Shown here: in pieces, positions 1 to 5,629 of the stretch
How the letters are laid out: each line of letters opens with the position of its first letter
How positions within the stretch are numbered: position 1 is the first letter of the stretch
From: an uncultured Bacteroidota bacterium
Lineage (GTDB): Bacteria; Bacteroidota; Bacteroidia; Bacteroidales; CAIWKO01
NCBI GenBank assembly: GCA_937934705.1
Contig: CALGYY010000161.1
Span: 1-6,726, forward strand
Direction: 5' to 3'
DNA length: 6,726 nucleotides
Notes under the pieces: generated by a model
Told to the model about the DNA's origin: nothing
Seen by the model: only the letters and a program-made list of their open reading frames with translations
Database searches by the model: none
Position numbers and translations under genes: made by a program

Positions 1-223
1 CGATCTAAAGCACCAGTTCAGGCTCACAGGATCTGATCCTCATCCATTCCTTTTCGGTTTTCTTTTAGTTCTTATTATAAGCATCCCTGTCCCGGGGAGC
101 GGCTTTGCTGTGGTTCCTTCCTACGCTTCCTGTGTTTTGTTCTACGCCACATACGCCTATCTGGTTGACCTACTGCCTTTTGCGTTATCTTTGTCTTTGG
201 GTTAATCAACTAATAATTTCAAA
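1..223. other. Non-coding leader region at window start
   Basis: No convincing gene is visible on either strand here. A 6-base inverted repeat with a one-base centre (AGGATC-T-GATCCT, 28-40) and a GC-rich patch around 91-105 are the only notable local structures. The right end carries the promoter of the following three-gene cluster. The rest may be the end of an upstream intergenic region or an untranslated leader, and the window edge prevents a decision. Confidence 0.5.
165..193 (+). promoter_or_regulatory. Bacteroidota-type promoter for the zinc-ribbon/TM/HTH cluster
   Basis: TATCTTTG at 186-193 matches the Bacteroidota -7 consensus TAnnTTTG. A TTG at 165-167 sits 18 bases upstream, close to the usual -33 spacing. 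Transcription would start near 200, giving a leader of about 25 bases before the ATG at 224. The bases before that ATG (ATTTCAAA) are A/T-rich with no Shine-Dalgarno match, as is usual in the phylum. This is a consensus match by eye only. Confidence 0.45.
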
Positions 224-646
224 ATGAAAACTGAAGATCAAATGAAATACACTTATAAATTAGGCCGAAAATGTGAGCATTGCGACGCACCAATAGCGGA
301 CCACATACACAAACTTCGGACACATTGTCCGCGCGAGGTAATGCCAGACGGCTCTATAAAAAACTGCAAGGACGATAAGCATACGGAAATAAAGGCAAAG
401 AACAACCCTCCCTTTGATGCAATAAGTAAACACCACAAAAAGATGCACTGTCAGATAAATCTATTAATAAATAAAATCGGAGATGAGGTCAGCATCGAGG
501 ATCTGAATAAATATGGGATTCAGCTTCATCGTCCGGTTCAGTTTCGTAAGGAAGGAGACCGCTTCATATATTTCTTTGTAGGATTCAAGATCACACAGCT
601 TGGAAATAACCATTACAAAATTGAACATCATGATCGAATATTTTGA
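224..646 (+). CDS. Small zinc-ribbon protein of unknown function
   Basis: This is a 140-residue protein I cannot assign to a named family. The N-terminal part has a metal-binding pattern: C17-x2-C20, then D-A-P-I, H27/H29, H34-C35, and C48 within KNCKDDKH. Four cysteines in a CxxC...C...C arrangement followed by a basic stretch resemble a zinc ribbon of the kind with a C-x2-C-x-x-P-I core, so structural zinc and nucleic-acid or protein binding are likely. Residues 63-140 form a separate half with an HHKKMHC cluster (70-76) and a C-terminal segment that looks like alternating beta strands (FRKEGDRFIYFFVGFKIT). It is probably cytoplasmic, since there is no signal peptide or membrane segment. 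Its end overlaps the next gene by 17 bases, so the two are probably translated together. Position beside a recombinase suggests an accessory gene of a mobile element, which is inference. Confidence 0.7.
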   Translation: MKTEDQMKYTYKLGRKCEHCDAPIADHIHKLRTHCPREVMPDGSIKNCKDDKHTEIKAKNNPPFDAISKHHKKMHCQINLLINKIGDEVSIEDLNKYGIQLHRPVQFRKEGDRFIYFFVGFKITQLGNNHYKIEHHDRIF

Positions 647-848
647 TAACTCGGACTTCGTCAACGGTTTGCATGGCAACTCCGGTGAAGAAAACAATTC
701 CACTTTTACTGTCGGAATGGTCCTGATCGGTATCGGTTCGATCGTATCAATGATATACCTCTTAAACAAGATTAATGGGTTGCGGAAGAAACTCGAGATC
801 GTTGAGACGAATGCTGATCACGAGAAAGAAACCTTCAGCAAAGCATGA
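630..848 (+). CDS. Small single-pass membrane protein, hypothetical
   Basis: This is a 72-residue protein from the ATG at 630; an in-frame TTG at 600 would add ten residues but lies deeper in the upstream gene. Residues 1-25 are acidic and polar. Residues 26-45 (FTVGMVLIGIGSIVSMIYLL) form one clear transmembrane helix with a GxxxG-like glycine pattern. After it comes a basic segment, NKINGLRKK, then a charged tail. By the positive-inside rule the short N-terminus faces the periplasm and the tail the cytoplasm. The gene starts inside the zinc-ribbon gene, and its TGA overlaps the next ATG as ATGA, so the three genes almost certainly share one transcript. No function can be named; a membrane anchor or a small phage-like membrane protein are both possible. 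Confidence 0.65.
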   Translation: MIEYFDNSDFVNGLHGNSGEENNSTFTVGMVLIGIGSIVSMIYLLNKINGLRKKLEIVETNADHEKETFSKA

Positions 849-1201
849 GCCCCAATTTTAACATATATGAACGACTTGACGCACTCGAGAAGGAGATCAG
901 TTTCCTGAAGGAGAAGGTGGACCACTATGAAAGAGGATTCTCTGTCGATTCAAATGTTAAGAAGGTTGATGATGAAAACAAAAACGATCTTTGGACGATC
1001 AACGATATACTCCGGCAATACAACATCAGCAGACAATGCCTGCACAATTACCGCAAGCTTGTTCCTCTGAAGAAATGCAACAAGATCGGTCGGTTTGACA
1101 GGTTCAGAAAGAAGGATATACTGGCTTTCATGGAAAAGATCATGGTACTCAAAGGAACCCATCCGCAGTTATTCCTATACAAAACAAAGAAGCTGTTCTG
1201 A
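845..1201 (+). CDS. Coiled-coil plus helix-turn-helix (excisionase-like) DNA-binding protein
   Basis: This 118-residue protein has two parts. Residues 7-30 (IYERLDALEKEISFLKEKVDHYER) show a leucine/isoleucine heptad pattern typical of a short dimerising coiled coil. Residues 49-97 follow the HTH_17/MerR-like excisionase pattern: LWTINDIL, then the recognition-helix segment ISRQCLHNYR (61-70), then a wing of the G-R-F-D-R-F-R-K-K-D-I-L-A-F type. Proteins of this kind regulate transcription or act as recombination directionality factors that bend DNA next to tyrosine recombinases. It begins at ATGA overlapping the previous stop and ends only six bases from the stop of the convergent recombinase. 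A role in excision or control of that recombinase is a reasonable inference. No terminator is visible between the two convergent genes, so their transcripts may overlap. Confidence 0.72.
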   Translation: MSPNFNIYERLDALEKEISFLKEKVDHYERGFSVDSNVKKVDDENKNDLWTINDILRQYNISRQCLHNYRKLVPLKKCNKIGRFDRFRKKDILAFMEKIMVLKGTHPQLFLYKTKKLF

Positions 1202-1207
1202 CCGGGA

Positions 1208-2452
1208 TCAATCAAGAAGCTGAATCTTTTCAATTTCATTCTGCTGTACCTGAAACTGGTCGATATAGCACTGCAGGCTGGTAATCCTGGAATGACCCGT
1301 CATGGCCATTATTTCGGGTATTGAATGACCCGTCATGATGCAGTGAGCAATGAAACTACGTCTTCCGGTGTGGCTGCTTATCTGGCTATACTTTTCGACA
1401 GTTATCTGGCTTACCTTATTATAAACAGTTTTTTGAATTCGGATGGGATAACAGCAGATGTTGTATCTCTTCAATAACTCCTTAATCAGGCGGTTGAACA
1501 TGGTTGTGGAGAACATGTTCATGTTATAATCATATTTCTCAAGTATCTCCGTTGCCTTCTTCGTAAGAGGCACTTTAAACCTTTTTGTGGTTTTCTGCGC
1601 GTCTTTCACAACATATCCGTTTCGAACGTATCCTTTATGAAGCAGCAGAAGGTCAGAATATCTTAGTCCGGTAAGGTATAAAAAGACCAAAATGTCCCGC
1701 AGTTTCTCATCCTCACCCTCGAGGTCCAGGTTGAGCAACTGAGCTTTTTCCTCCTTCGTGATAATTACAACCGTGGGTTGATATTTCTTCAGTCTTGTCT
1801 TGTAATTCTCCACTTCGAATCTCTGTGATATAATCTCTTTCCCCTGACACCATTTCAAAAAAGTGCGCACAGTGCTGATCCTCTTTTTACAAGTATTAAC
1901 ATTCAATCCTCCCTTGGTTCTGAACTTCTTCAGCCTGGTATCATCATAACTTTCAGACAGAAATGCTTCAAATTTCCTTAAGAACTCTGCACTGTTCATT
2001 TGCTCCGGCGAAAGTTCTCCATTCAGATGCTGATACAGTTTAAGTGAATTAAGGGTGCTGGTGTAATCCTTCAGACTGGAGGGAACGATCGCTTCACTCT
2101 TTTTTTCTTCAATCATCAGATGATAATATGCGTCAAAGCCCTCGAACCTGCGTCCTTGTATTTTGTTATCCTGGGTTCCCTTCAGTAAAACGCTTCTCAC
2201 GAAATCAACTGAAGGCATCTCTTTGTTTTCGAAGTAATAATCAGCTATTACCTCATTCACTTTGGCAAGCATGATGTTAATGATCTCATTCTTTCCCTCA
2301 TAGCCCAATACCTTTGCAGTTAATTGCCCTTTTTTGAAGTATCCGTCGCCCGGAGGGACCTTTCCTATACCTGTAGCCAGCCTTAGTGTTTTACGGTCAT
2401 GATCATAATAGATAACGACTGTGTTGCGGAAGATCTTTGCCTTAGCTTTCAT
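1208..2452 (-). CDS. Tyrosine recombinase / phage-type integrase
   Basis: This complete 414-residue site-specific recombinase cuts and rejoins DNA through a tyrosine intermediate, moving a mobile element in and out of its site. Residues 1-100 fit the arm-type DNA-binding domain of Bacteroidetes integrases. Residues about 108-205 (FDAYYHLMIEE to RTFLKWC) are the SAM-like core-binding domain. The catalytic domain spans about 225-410 and has the full active-site set: R264 in TGLR, K287 in QKTTKRFKVPL, H361 and R364 in SSHTGRRSF, H387 in TGHS, and nucleophile Y396 in CYID. The length is normal and nothing is broken, so the enzyme should be active. The ATG at 2452 is preceded by A/T-rich DNA and a possible -7 box. 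It lies head-on to the excisionase-like gene, and its start faces the proposed attachment end at 2640-2699. No other transposition or conjugation gene is in the window, so the element type is unknown. Confidence 0.95.
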   Translation of the reverse strand: MKAKAKIFRNTVVIYYDHDRKTLRLATGIGKVPPGDGYFKKGQLTAKVLGYEGKNEIINIMLAKVNEVIADYYFENKEMPSVDFVRSVLLKGTQDNKIQGRRFEGFDAYYHLMIEEKKSEAIVPSSLKDYTSTLNSLKLYQHLNGELSPEQMNSAEFLRKFEAFLSESYDDTRLKKFRTKGGLNVNTCKKRISTVRTFLKWCQGKEIISQRFEVENYKTRLKKYQPTVVIITKEEKAQLLNLDLEGEDEKLRDILVFLYLTGLRYSDLLLLHKGYVRNGYVVKDAQKTTKRFKVPLTKKATEILEKYDYNMNMFSTTMFNRLIKELLKRYNICCYPIRIQKTVYNKVSQITVEKYSQISSHTGRRSFIAHCIMTGHSIPEIMAMTGHSRITSLQCYIDQFQVQQNEIEKIQLLD

Positions 2453-2484
2453 AATACTTCTGGATGATATTTGTTTTTATCCCG

Positions 2485-2524
2485 CAAAAATAAAGAAAAA
2501 ATCAATATGTACGGATTATGTACA
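2485..2524 (-). promoter_or_regulatory. Possible integrase promoter with an overlapping palindromic operator
   Basis: On the - strand, TATTTTTG (positions 2492 to 2485) matches the Bacteroidota -7 consensus and lies 32 bases before the integrase ATG. No good -33 TTG occurs at normal spacing. Instead that region is occupied by an inverted repeat, TGTAC-N7-GTACA (2508-2524). A regulator or the integrase itself could bind there and control expression. The -7 match is good, but the operator is inference. Confidence 0.35.
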
Positions 2525-2564
2525 ACATTTTTCAATAAACCTCATGTAAAAAAAACACGTATAG

Positions 2565-2584
2565 ATATCAAAAAGCTTTGATAT
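2565..2584. repeat. Perfect 8-base inverted repeat
   Basis: ATATCAAA (2565-2572) and TTTGATAT (2577-2584) are exact reverse complements separated by AAGC. The arms are A/T-rich and no T tract follows, so this is an unlikely terminator. It may be a protein-binding site in the integrase upstream region. Confidence 0.45.
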
Positions 2585-2639
2585 AATTGCGTTTCAGAAG
2601 GTTTGGTGTAAACCCGGCGCACATGCAAATTACTGGTCA

Positions 2640-2664
2640 AGTCGGGTTCTCATCCCGACTACAA
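2640..2664. other. Candidate attachment-site end: T-arm-like hairpin
   Basis: AGTCGGG (2640-2646) and CCCGACT (2654-2660) pair perfectly around a 7-base loop TTCTCAT, followed by ACAA. This resembles the T arm and 3' end of a tRNA, and a terminator follows closely, as expected where an integrase has inserted into a tRNA 3' end and left a fragment. Against this, the loop lacks the usual purine-57 and A58 (TTCRANY), and no upstream sequence completes a cloverleaf. It could instead be a simple palindromic recombinase core. Low to moderate confidence. Confidence 0.35.
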
Positions 2665-2668
2665 TAAA

Positions 2669-2699
2669 ACAAAAGCTTCTGTTTATCAGTAGCTTTTGT
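2669..2699. terminator. Strong hairpin terminator, probably bidirectional
   Basis: ACAAAAGCT pairs with AGCTTTTGT over nine bases. A T-T mismatch, three further pairs (CTG/CAG) and a 5-base loop TTTAT complete the stem. Read on the - strand, the stem is followed by a U-rich tail (GCTTTTGTTTTATT), so it is well placed to end the transcript of the ATPase gene, whose stop is about 135 bases away. On the + strand, the T's within the stem could also stop an RNA arriving from the left. Confidence 0.65.
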
Positions 2700-2833
2700 C
2701 ATTTGGGGCCAGAAAAAGACCAGAATTTATCATTCTTAACGCTGATAGTTCTTCATTCGACTTACAAAGGTGAATGTTGGTCTTGCTTTGTTTCTGATTT
2801 GAGTCCCGGCGTTTTAGCGAAGTCATTAAATCA

Positions 2834-3964
2834 TCAACTAATGTAATCCAGATAATTATTCCGTGTGATTAGATGAAAACTATGATCCGGATATGATTCC
2901 GCAAACACTTTTGGAACTTTTGCTTTCGAATCCTTCCATTTGATTTCATAGGCCTGAAGTTTCCCGTCCTTTTCTTCTATGAAGTCAATCTCCTGCTGAT
3001 CATACGTTCTCCAGAAATAATAATTGAATAATTTATTTTCTGCAGCATTATATTTTATCCTTTCCATAACCCAGTAATTCTCCCAAAGCAAACCTATGTC
3101 ACTTCTTGAGGCTATTGGTGCAAAGTTATTAATCAGTGCATTTCGGATCCCTGTGTCGCAGAAGTACCATTTATGACCCTTAACAATCTCTTTCCGAAGA
3201 TTACGACTGAAAGACTGAACTTTGAAAATCACGAAAACTTTAGTCAGCAAATCCATGTATTTCTCTACCGTAATCTTATTCAATCCCAGCCTATTCGCCA
3301 ATTCATGATAAGAAACCTCCATGCCGGTCTGCCAGGCCAGCGTGCGAAGGAGATCGTACATTTTTGAGGAGTTTCTGATTCCATCAAGTATCAGTATATC
3401 CTTTAAAAGATAGTGTTGTACAATATCATTAAGATATAGTATTCGCTCTTCATCATTCGCCATTTGAAAAATCTCAGGATAGGATCCGAAAAGCAGTCTC
3501 TCATTTAACAGAGCTGCTGTTTCAGGCAGGGTCTGGAAACTTGAAAGTTCCTTTTGCGATACCGGATACATTTTTACCATCCGGCTCCTTCCTGTAAGCG
3601 GTTCACCCGTTCGGTTCAGCATATCAAACGCTGATGATCCGGTGACCAGAATCCGGATTCCGGCGACTTCATCCGCCATAAGCTTAAGAATCTTACCAAT
3701 ACCGGGAATTGTCTGTGCTTCATCAATGATAAGCAAACTGACATTCTGCAAAAGCCGCCTGTAATTGCTGATAGTGTTGTCTTCCAATAAACGCCGGTGA
3801 CCGGCATCTTCTGCATTCAACATTAAGACCTTTCCAGTAAAACTTTCCGCAATTTCCTTCAACAAAAATGTTTTCCCTACACGTCTGGATCCCAGCAGCA
3901 ACAGCACCTTTCCAGATTTCAACATATAGGGCATCTGATCCATTAAATATCTTCTGATATTCAT
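2834..3964 (-). CDS. AAA+ family ATPase with C-terminal DUF4143 domain
   Basis: This intact 376-residue protein belongs to the AAA_14/DUF4143 ATPase group. Walker A is GSRRVGKT (25-32), Walker B is LLIIDEAQ (77-84), and a sensor-1-like ILVTGSS follows (105-111). The arginine-rich GRSRMVKMYPVS (125-136) and LLFGSYPEI (157-165) are typical of the family. A winged-helix-like segment lies at about 219-250 (YHELANRLGLNKITVEKYMDLL). The C-terminal DUF4143 region contains E325-x-D327 followed by E340-x-K342 (QAYEIKW), the signature of PD-(D/E)XK-type nuclease folds. ATP binding is secure. Whether the nuclease-like fold cuts DNA is not known, and the family has no settled cellular role. It is transcribed alone from a promoter overlapped by two repeated palindromes. 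It is widely scattered in Bacteroidota genomes, often as a lone gene, and may lie outside the mobile element. Confidence 0.9.
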   Translation of the reverse strand: MNIRRYLMDQMPYMLKSGKVLLLLGSRRVGKTFLLKEIAESFTGKVLMLNAEDAGHRRLLEDNTISNYRRLLQNVSLLIIDEAQTIPGIGKILKLMADEVAGIRILVTGSSAFDMLNRTGEPLTGRSRMVKMYPVSQKELSSFQTLPETAALLNERLLFGSYPEIFQMANDEERILYLNDIVQHYLLKDILILDGIRNSSKMYDLLRTLAWQTGMEVSYHELANRLGLNKITVEKYMDLLTKVFVIFKVQSFSRNLRKEIVKGHKWYFCDTGIRNALINNFAPIASRSDIGLLWENYWVMERIKYNAAENKLFNYYFWRTYDQQEIDFIEEKDGKLQAYEIKWKDSKAKVPKVFAESYPDHSFHLITRNNYLDYIS

Positions 3965-3983
3965 TTCATGTGCTTTTTAACTG

Positions 3984-4016
3984 CAAAAATATTAATTTCT
4001 GTCACCATAATGACAA
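3984..4016 (-). promoter_or_regulatory. Promoter of the DUF4143 ATPase gene
   Basis: On the - strand, TATTTTTG (3991 to 3984) matches the -7 consensus TAnnTTTG, 20 bases before the ATG at 3964. A TTG (4016 to 4014) lies 22 bases upstream, slightly longer than usual for a -33 box, and falls inside the first palindromic repeat. A protein bound at that repeat would therefore cover the -33 region and probably repress the gene. Confidence 0.5.
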
Positions 4017-4054
4017 TTTTAATGTAATTTTTGTCACCATAATGACAATTTTAA
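4000..4054. repeat. Two tandem palindromic operator-like sites, 32-base period
   Basis: A 23-base unit occurs twice without a mismatch, at 4000-4022 and 4032-4054. Each contains the inverted repeat TGTCA-N6-TGACA, and the second extends to TTGTCA/TGACAA. The 32-base period is close to three turns of the helix, so two bound dimers would sit on the same DNA face. The sites lie just upstream of the ATPase gene and overlap its promoter, which points to co-operative repression, possibly autoregulation. No regulator gene is adjacent. Confidence 0.7.
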
Positions 4055-4130
4055 CATTATCTGAATCACGAGTATGGGCCCCGGGGAATTTAAGTTTCCG
4101 AATAGTCCCTGATCAAGACCATTACATCTT

Positions 4131-4211
4131 CGGGAGCTAAGGGGATAGCACGCTCCCGTTTTCAGCCGGCGGCATACACCATCATCTATCATTCGACTAC
4201 CCGCTGAAAAC
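4131..4211. repeat. Two neighbouring inverted repeats in the ATPase-caspase intergenic space
   Basis: CGGGAGC (4131-4137) pairs with GCTCCCG (4152-4158) over a 14-base loop and is followed by TTTT on the + strand. Overlapping its last base, GTTTTCAGC (4158-4166) pairs with GCTGAAAAC (4203-4211) over a 36-base loop. The first could be a weak + strand terminator, but no + strand gene ends here. The second lies just past the stop of the caspase gene and could form the end structure of that mRNA, without a T tract. Confidence 0.35.
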
Positions 4212-4222
4212 ACTTTTGGAAT

Positions 4223-5494
4223 TCACCACTTCACCCTGTCCTTTCCCACCCATTCGTCCCATTCATTACCGTAGGATGTGTAGTGAATGTAGTACTTCCC
4301 GTTCTTTTCCTCCAGGATGAGTGCGGGATACCAGTCGCCCTCCCACAAAACCTGAAGCTGTTGTTCTTTTCCGGTTCTGATGCGGTCGTACATCACCCAT
4401 TCATCCCACCAGGAATCGTAACCGGAATAGGTGATGTAGTGAAATCCTCCGGAAGCTTCTTTGATCTCAGCATCGTACCATTGGCCCTGCCAGATGACCT
4501 GAACCTTTGAATGAATCGGGTATTCAACAAAATGAGGCTTCTTCAATAACCCGGCTTCAATCAGAACATCCTTTTTATCGCTGTAATGATAAAGCTGACA
4601 GAGGTATTTCTGTCCCGTCTTGCCCATTACGCGGACTGCCTGCCACTGGTTCTCATAAAAAGCCTGCGCGTAACAACCCGCAGGGTAATTCTCATCGCTG
4701 ACCTGAATACTGCCTTTGGTTCGTGCAATCTGATCTCCATCACTGAGCCCGAAGAGTCCAAAGCCGGATTTCTGCTTTTCCCTGTGAATCATGGCCAGTT
4801 CCAGTTCAGCCTGCCATTCACCGGCACTGATCACCCCATCCCTGTTATGGTCGGCCAGGGGCAGTCCCTGCAGACAATCGATCATGGTTTGGGTAAACGT
4901 CCAGTTGGCAGTGGAACTATTGGATGCTGTGGATGAGGTACTGACCAGGGTTTTTATTTTCCCCATTTTCTTCCCCTCCTCCAGCAGGGCTCCGGAATAG
5001 CAGCAATCAGCGGTCAGCCAAAGCACATCACCTTTGAACTGAGCCCGTATCGTTTCCCCCAGGTACGAAACCGCCAGTCCTGTTGCTGCAGCCTGGTCAG
5101 GCCTCAGGTCATAATTGGCAAAGTATGCGGAACCGTCTCCCTCCTTAATGCCATGTCCTGCATAATAAAACACCAGGGTATCTCCCTCGGGAATCCTTGA
5201 CAGCAGACTTGTCAGCTCCTTCTTTATGCGACTGAGTGTGGCTTCTTCATCCAGCAATAAAACCAGGTGATCTTCCTCTACACCTTTTGCAAGAAACAAG
5301 TCAGCAAGTTCCTTATCCTTGCGGTTAAGGGCTGAAAAGGGGTTTAGCCCCGCATCCTGCCATTTCAGAACACCGACAATCATTACCCACGTATTTGAAT
5401 GGTCGGATCCTGTCGATGTCTTCGTCATTGATCCGGAATTACAGGAGGCCAGGAGCATCAATAAAAATGAGGTAGTGAGAAAACTGCGCTTCAT
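4223..5494 (-). CDS. Caspase-fold (peptidase C14) lipoprotein with EF-hand and Tudor-knot-like repeats
   Basis: This 423-residue envelope protein starts with a lipoprotein signal, MKRSFLTTSFLLMLLASC, where LASC is the lipobox and C18 the lipidated residue. The caspase domain spans about 34-235. It has the catalytic histidine in FYYAGHG (H114) and the catalytic cysteine in TADCCYSG (most likely C165 by alignment with the D-x-C-x-S-G motif), so it should be an active cysteine peptidase, probably cutting after basic residues like other metacaspase relatives. Residues 215-226 (DHNRDGVISAGE) are a perfect EF-hand calcium loop, with D215, N217, D219, S223 and E226 as ligands. The C-terminus has two Tudor-knot/Agenet-like repeats (330-373 and 379-422), 21 of 44 positions identical, each with W-x-G-x-W-Y and W-D-E-W-V. 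A weaker third copy may lie at about 274-318. It follows the RlpA-like gene by about 135 bases. Substrate and role are unknown. Confidence 0.9.
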   Translation of the reverse strand: MKRSFLTTSFLLMLLASCNSGSMTKTSTGSDHSNTWVMIVGVLKWQDAGLNPFSALNRKDKELADLFLAKGVEEDHLVLLLDEEATLSRIKKELTSLLSRIPEGDTLVFYYAGHGIKEGDGSAYFANYDLRPDQAAATGLAVSYLGETIRAQFKGDVLWLTADCCYSGALLEEGKKMGKIKTLVSTSSTASNSSTANWTFTQTMIDCLQGLPLADHNRDGVISAGEWQAELELAMIHREKQKSGFGLFGLSDGDQIARTKGSIQVSDENYPAGCYAQAFYENQWQAVRVMGKTGQKYLCQLYHYSDKKDVLIEAGLLKKPHFVEYPIHSKVQVIWQGQWYDAEIKEASGGFHYITYSGYDSWWDEWVMYDRIRTGKEQQLQVLWEGDWYPALILEEKNGKYYIHYTSYGNEWDEWVGKDRVKW

Positions 5495-5629
5495 AAGATG
5501 GATTGATATTTTTTAAATATTGTTTTTTGTATGAGGGTGCCTGTCTGTTCTCCTTCCGTTCCGGGAAATGAACAAGCTGCTGCTTCATTCCCCTTCATTC
5601 GTGATCTTGCGTGGCTCTCTCCCCTCCCA

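Larger units (their letters stand above)
2453..2833. other. Non-coding stretch between integrase and ATPase genes
   Basis: These 381 bases carry no gene I can support. They hold, in order, the integrase promoter region with a small palindrome, an 8-base hairpin, a 7-base T-arm-like hairpin, a strong terminator, and about 130 plain bases leading to the stop of the ATPase gene. The cluster of palindromes upstream of an integrase fits a recombination (attachment) region, but no second copy of any candidate core is visible in the window. Confidence 0.6.

Noticed and set aside
600..629. TTG start for the small membrane protein
   Set aside because: The in-frame ATG at 630 gives a complete protein with less overlap, so the added ten residues are not needed.
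464..769. - strand open frame across the first two small genes
   Set aside because: It is antisense to the tightly overlapping + strand cluster and has no motif or promoter.
1187..1222. 9-base direct repeat AAGAAGCTG spanning the convergent gene ends
   Set aside because: One copy is in each gene end, and the short A-rich word is easily explained by chance.
2600..2664. Intact tRNA gene
   Set aside because: Only a T-arm-like hairpin is present. No acceptor, D or anticodon arm could be drawn upstream, and the loop lacks the conserved A58.
4000..4054. Minimal CRISPR-like array
   Set aside because: There are only two copies with a 9-base spacer and no cas genes; the palindromic unit and promoter overlap fit an operator better.
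4586..4936. + strand open frame of 116 codons inside the caspase gene
   Set aside because: It is wholly antisense to a well-supported gene with clear catalytic motifs and has no family features.
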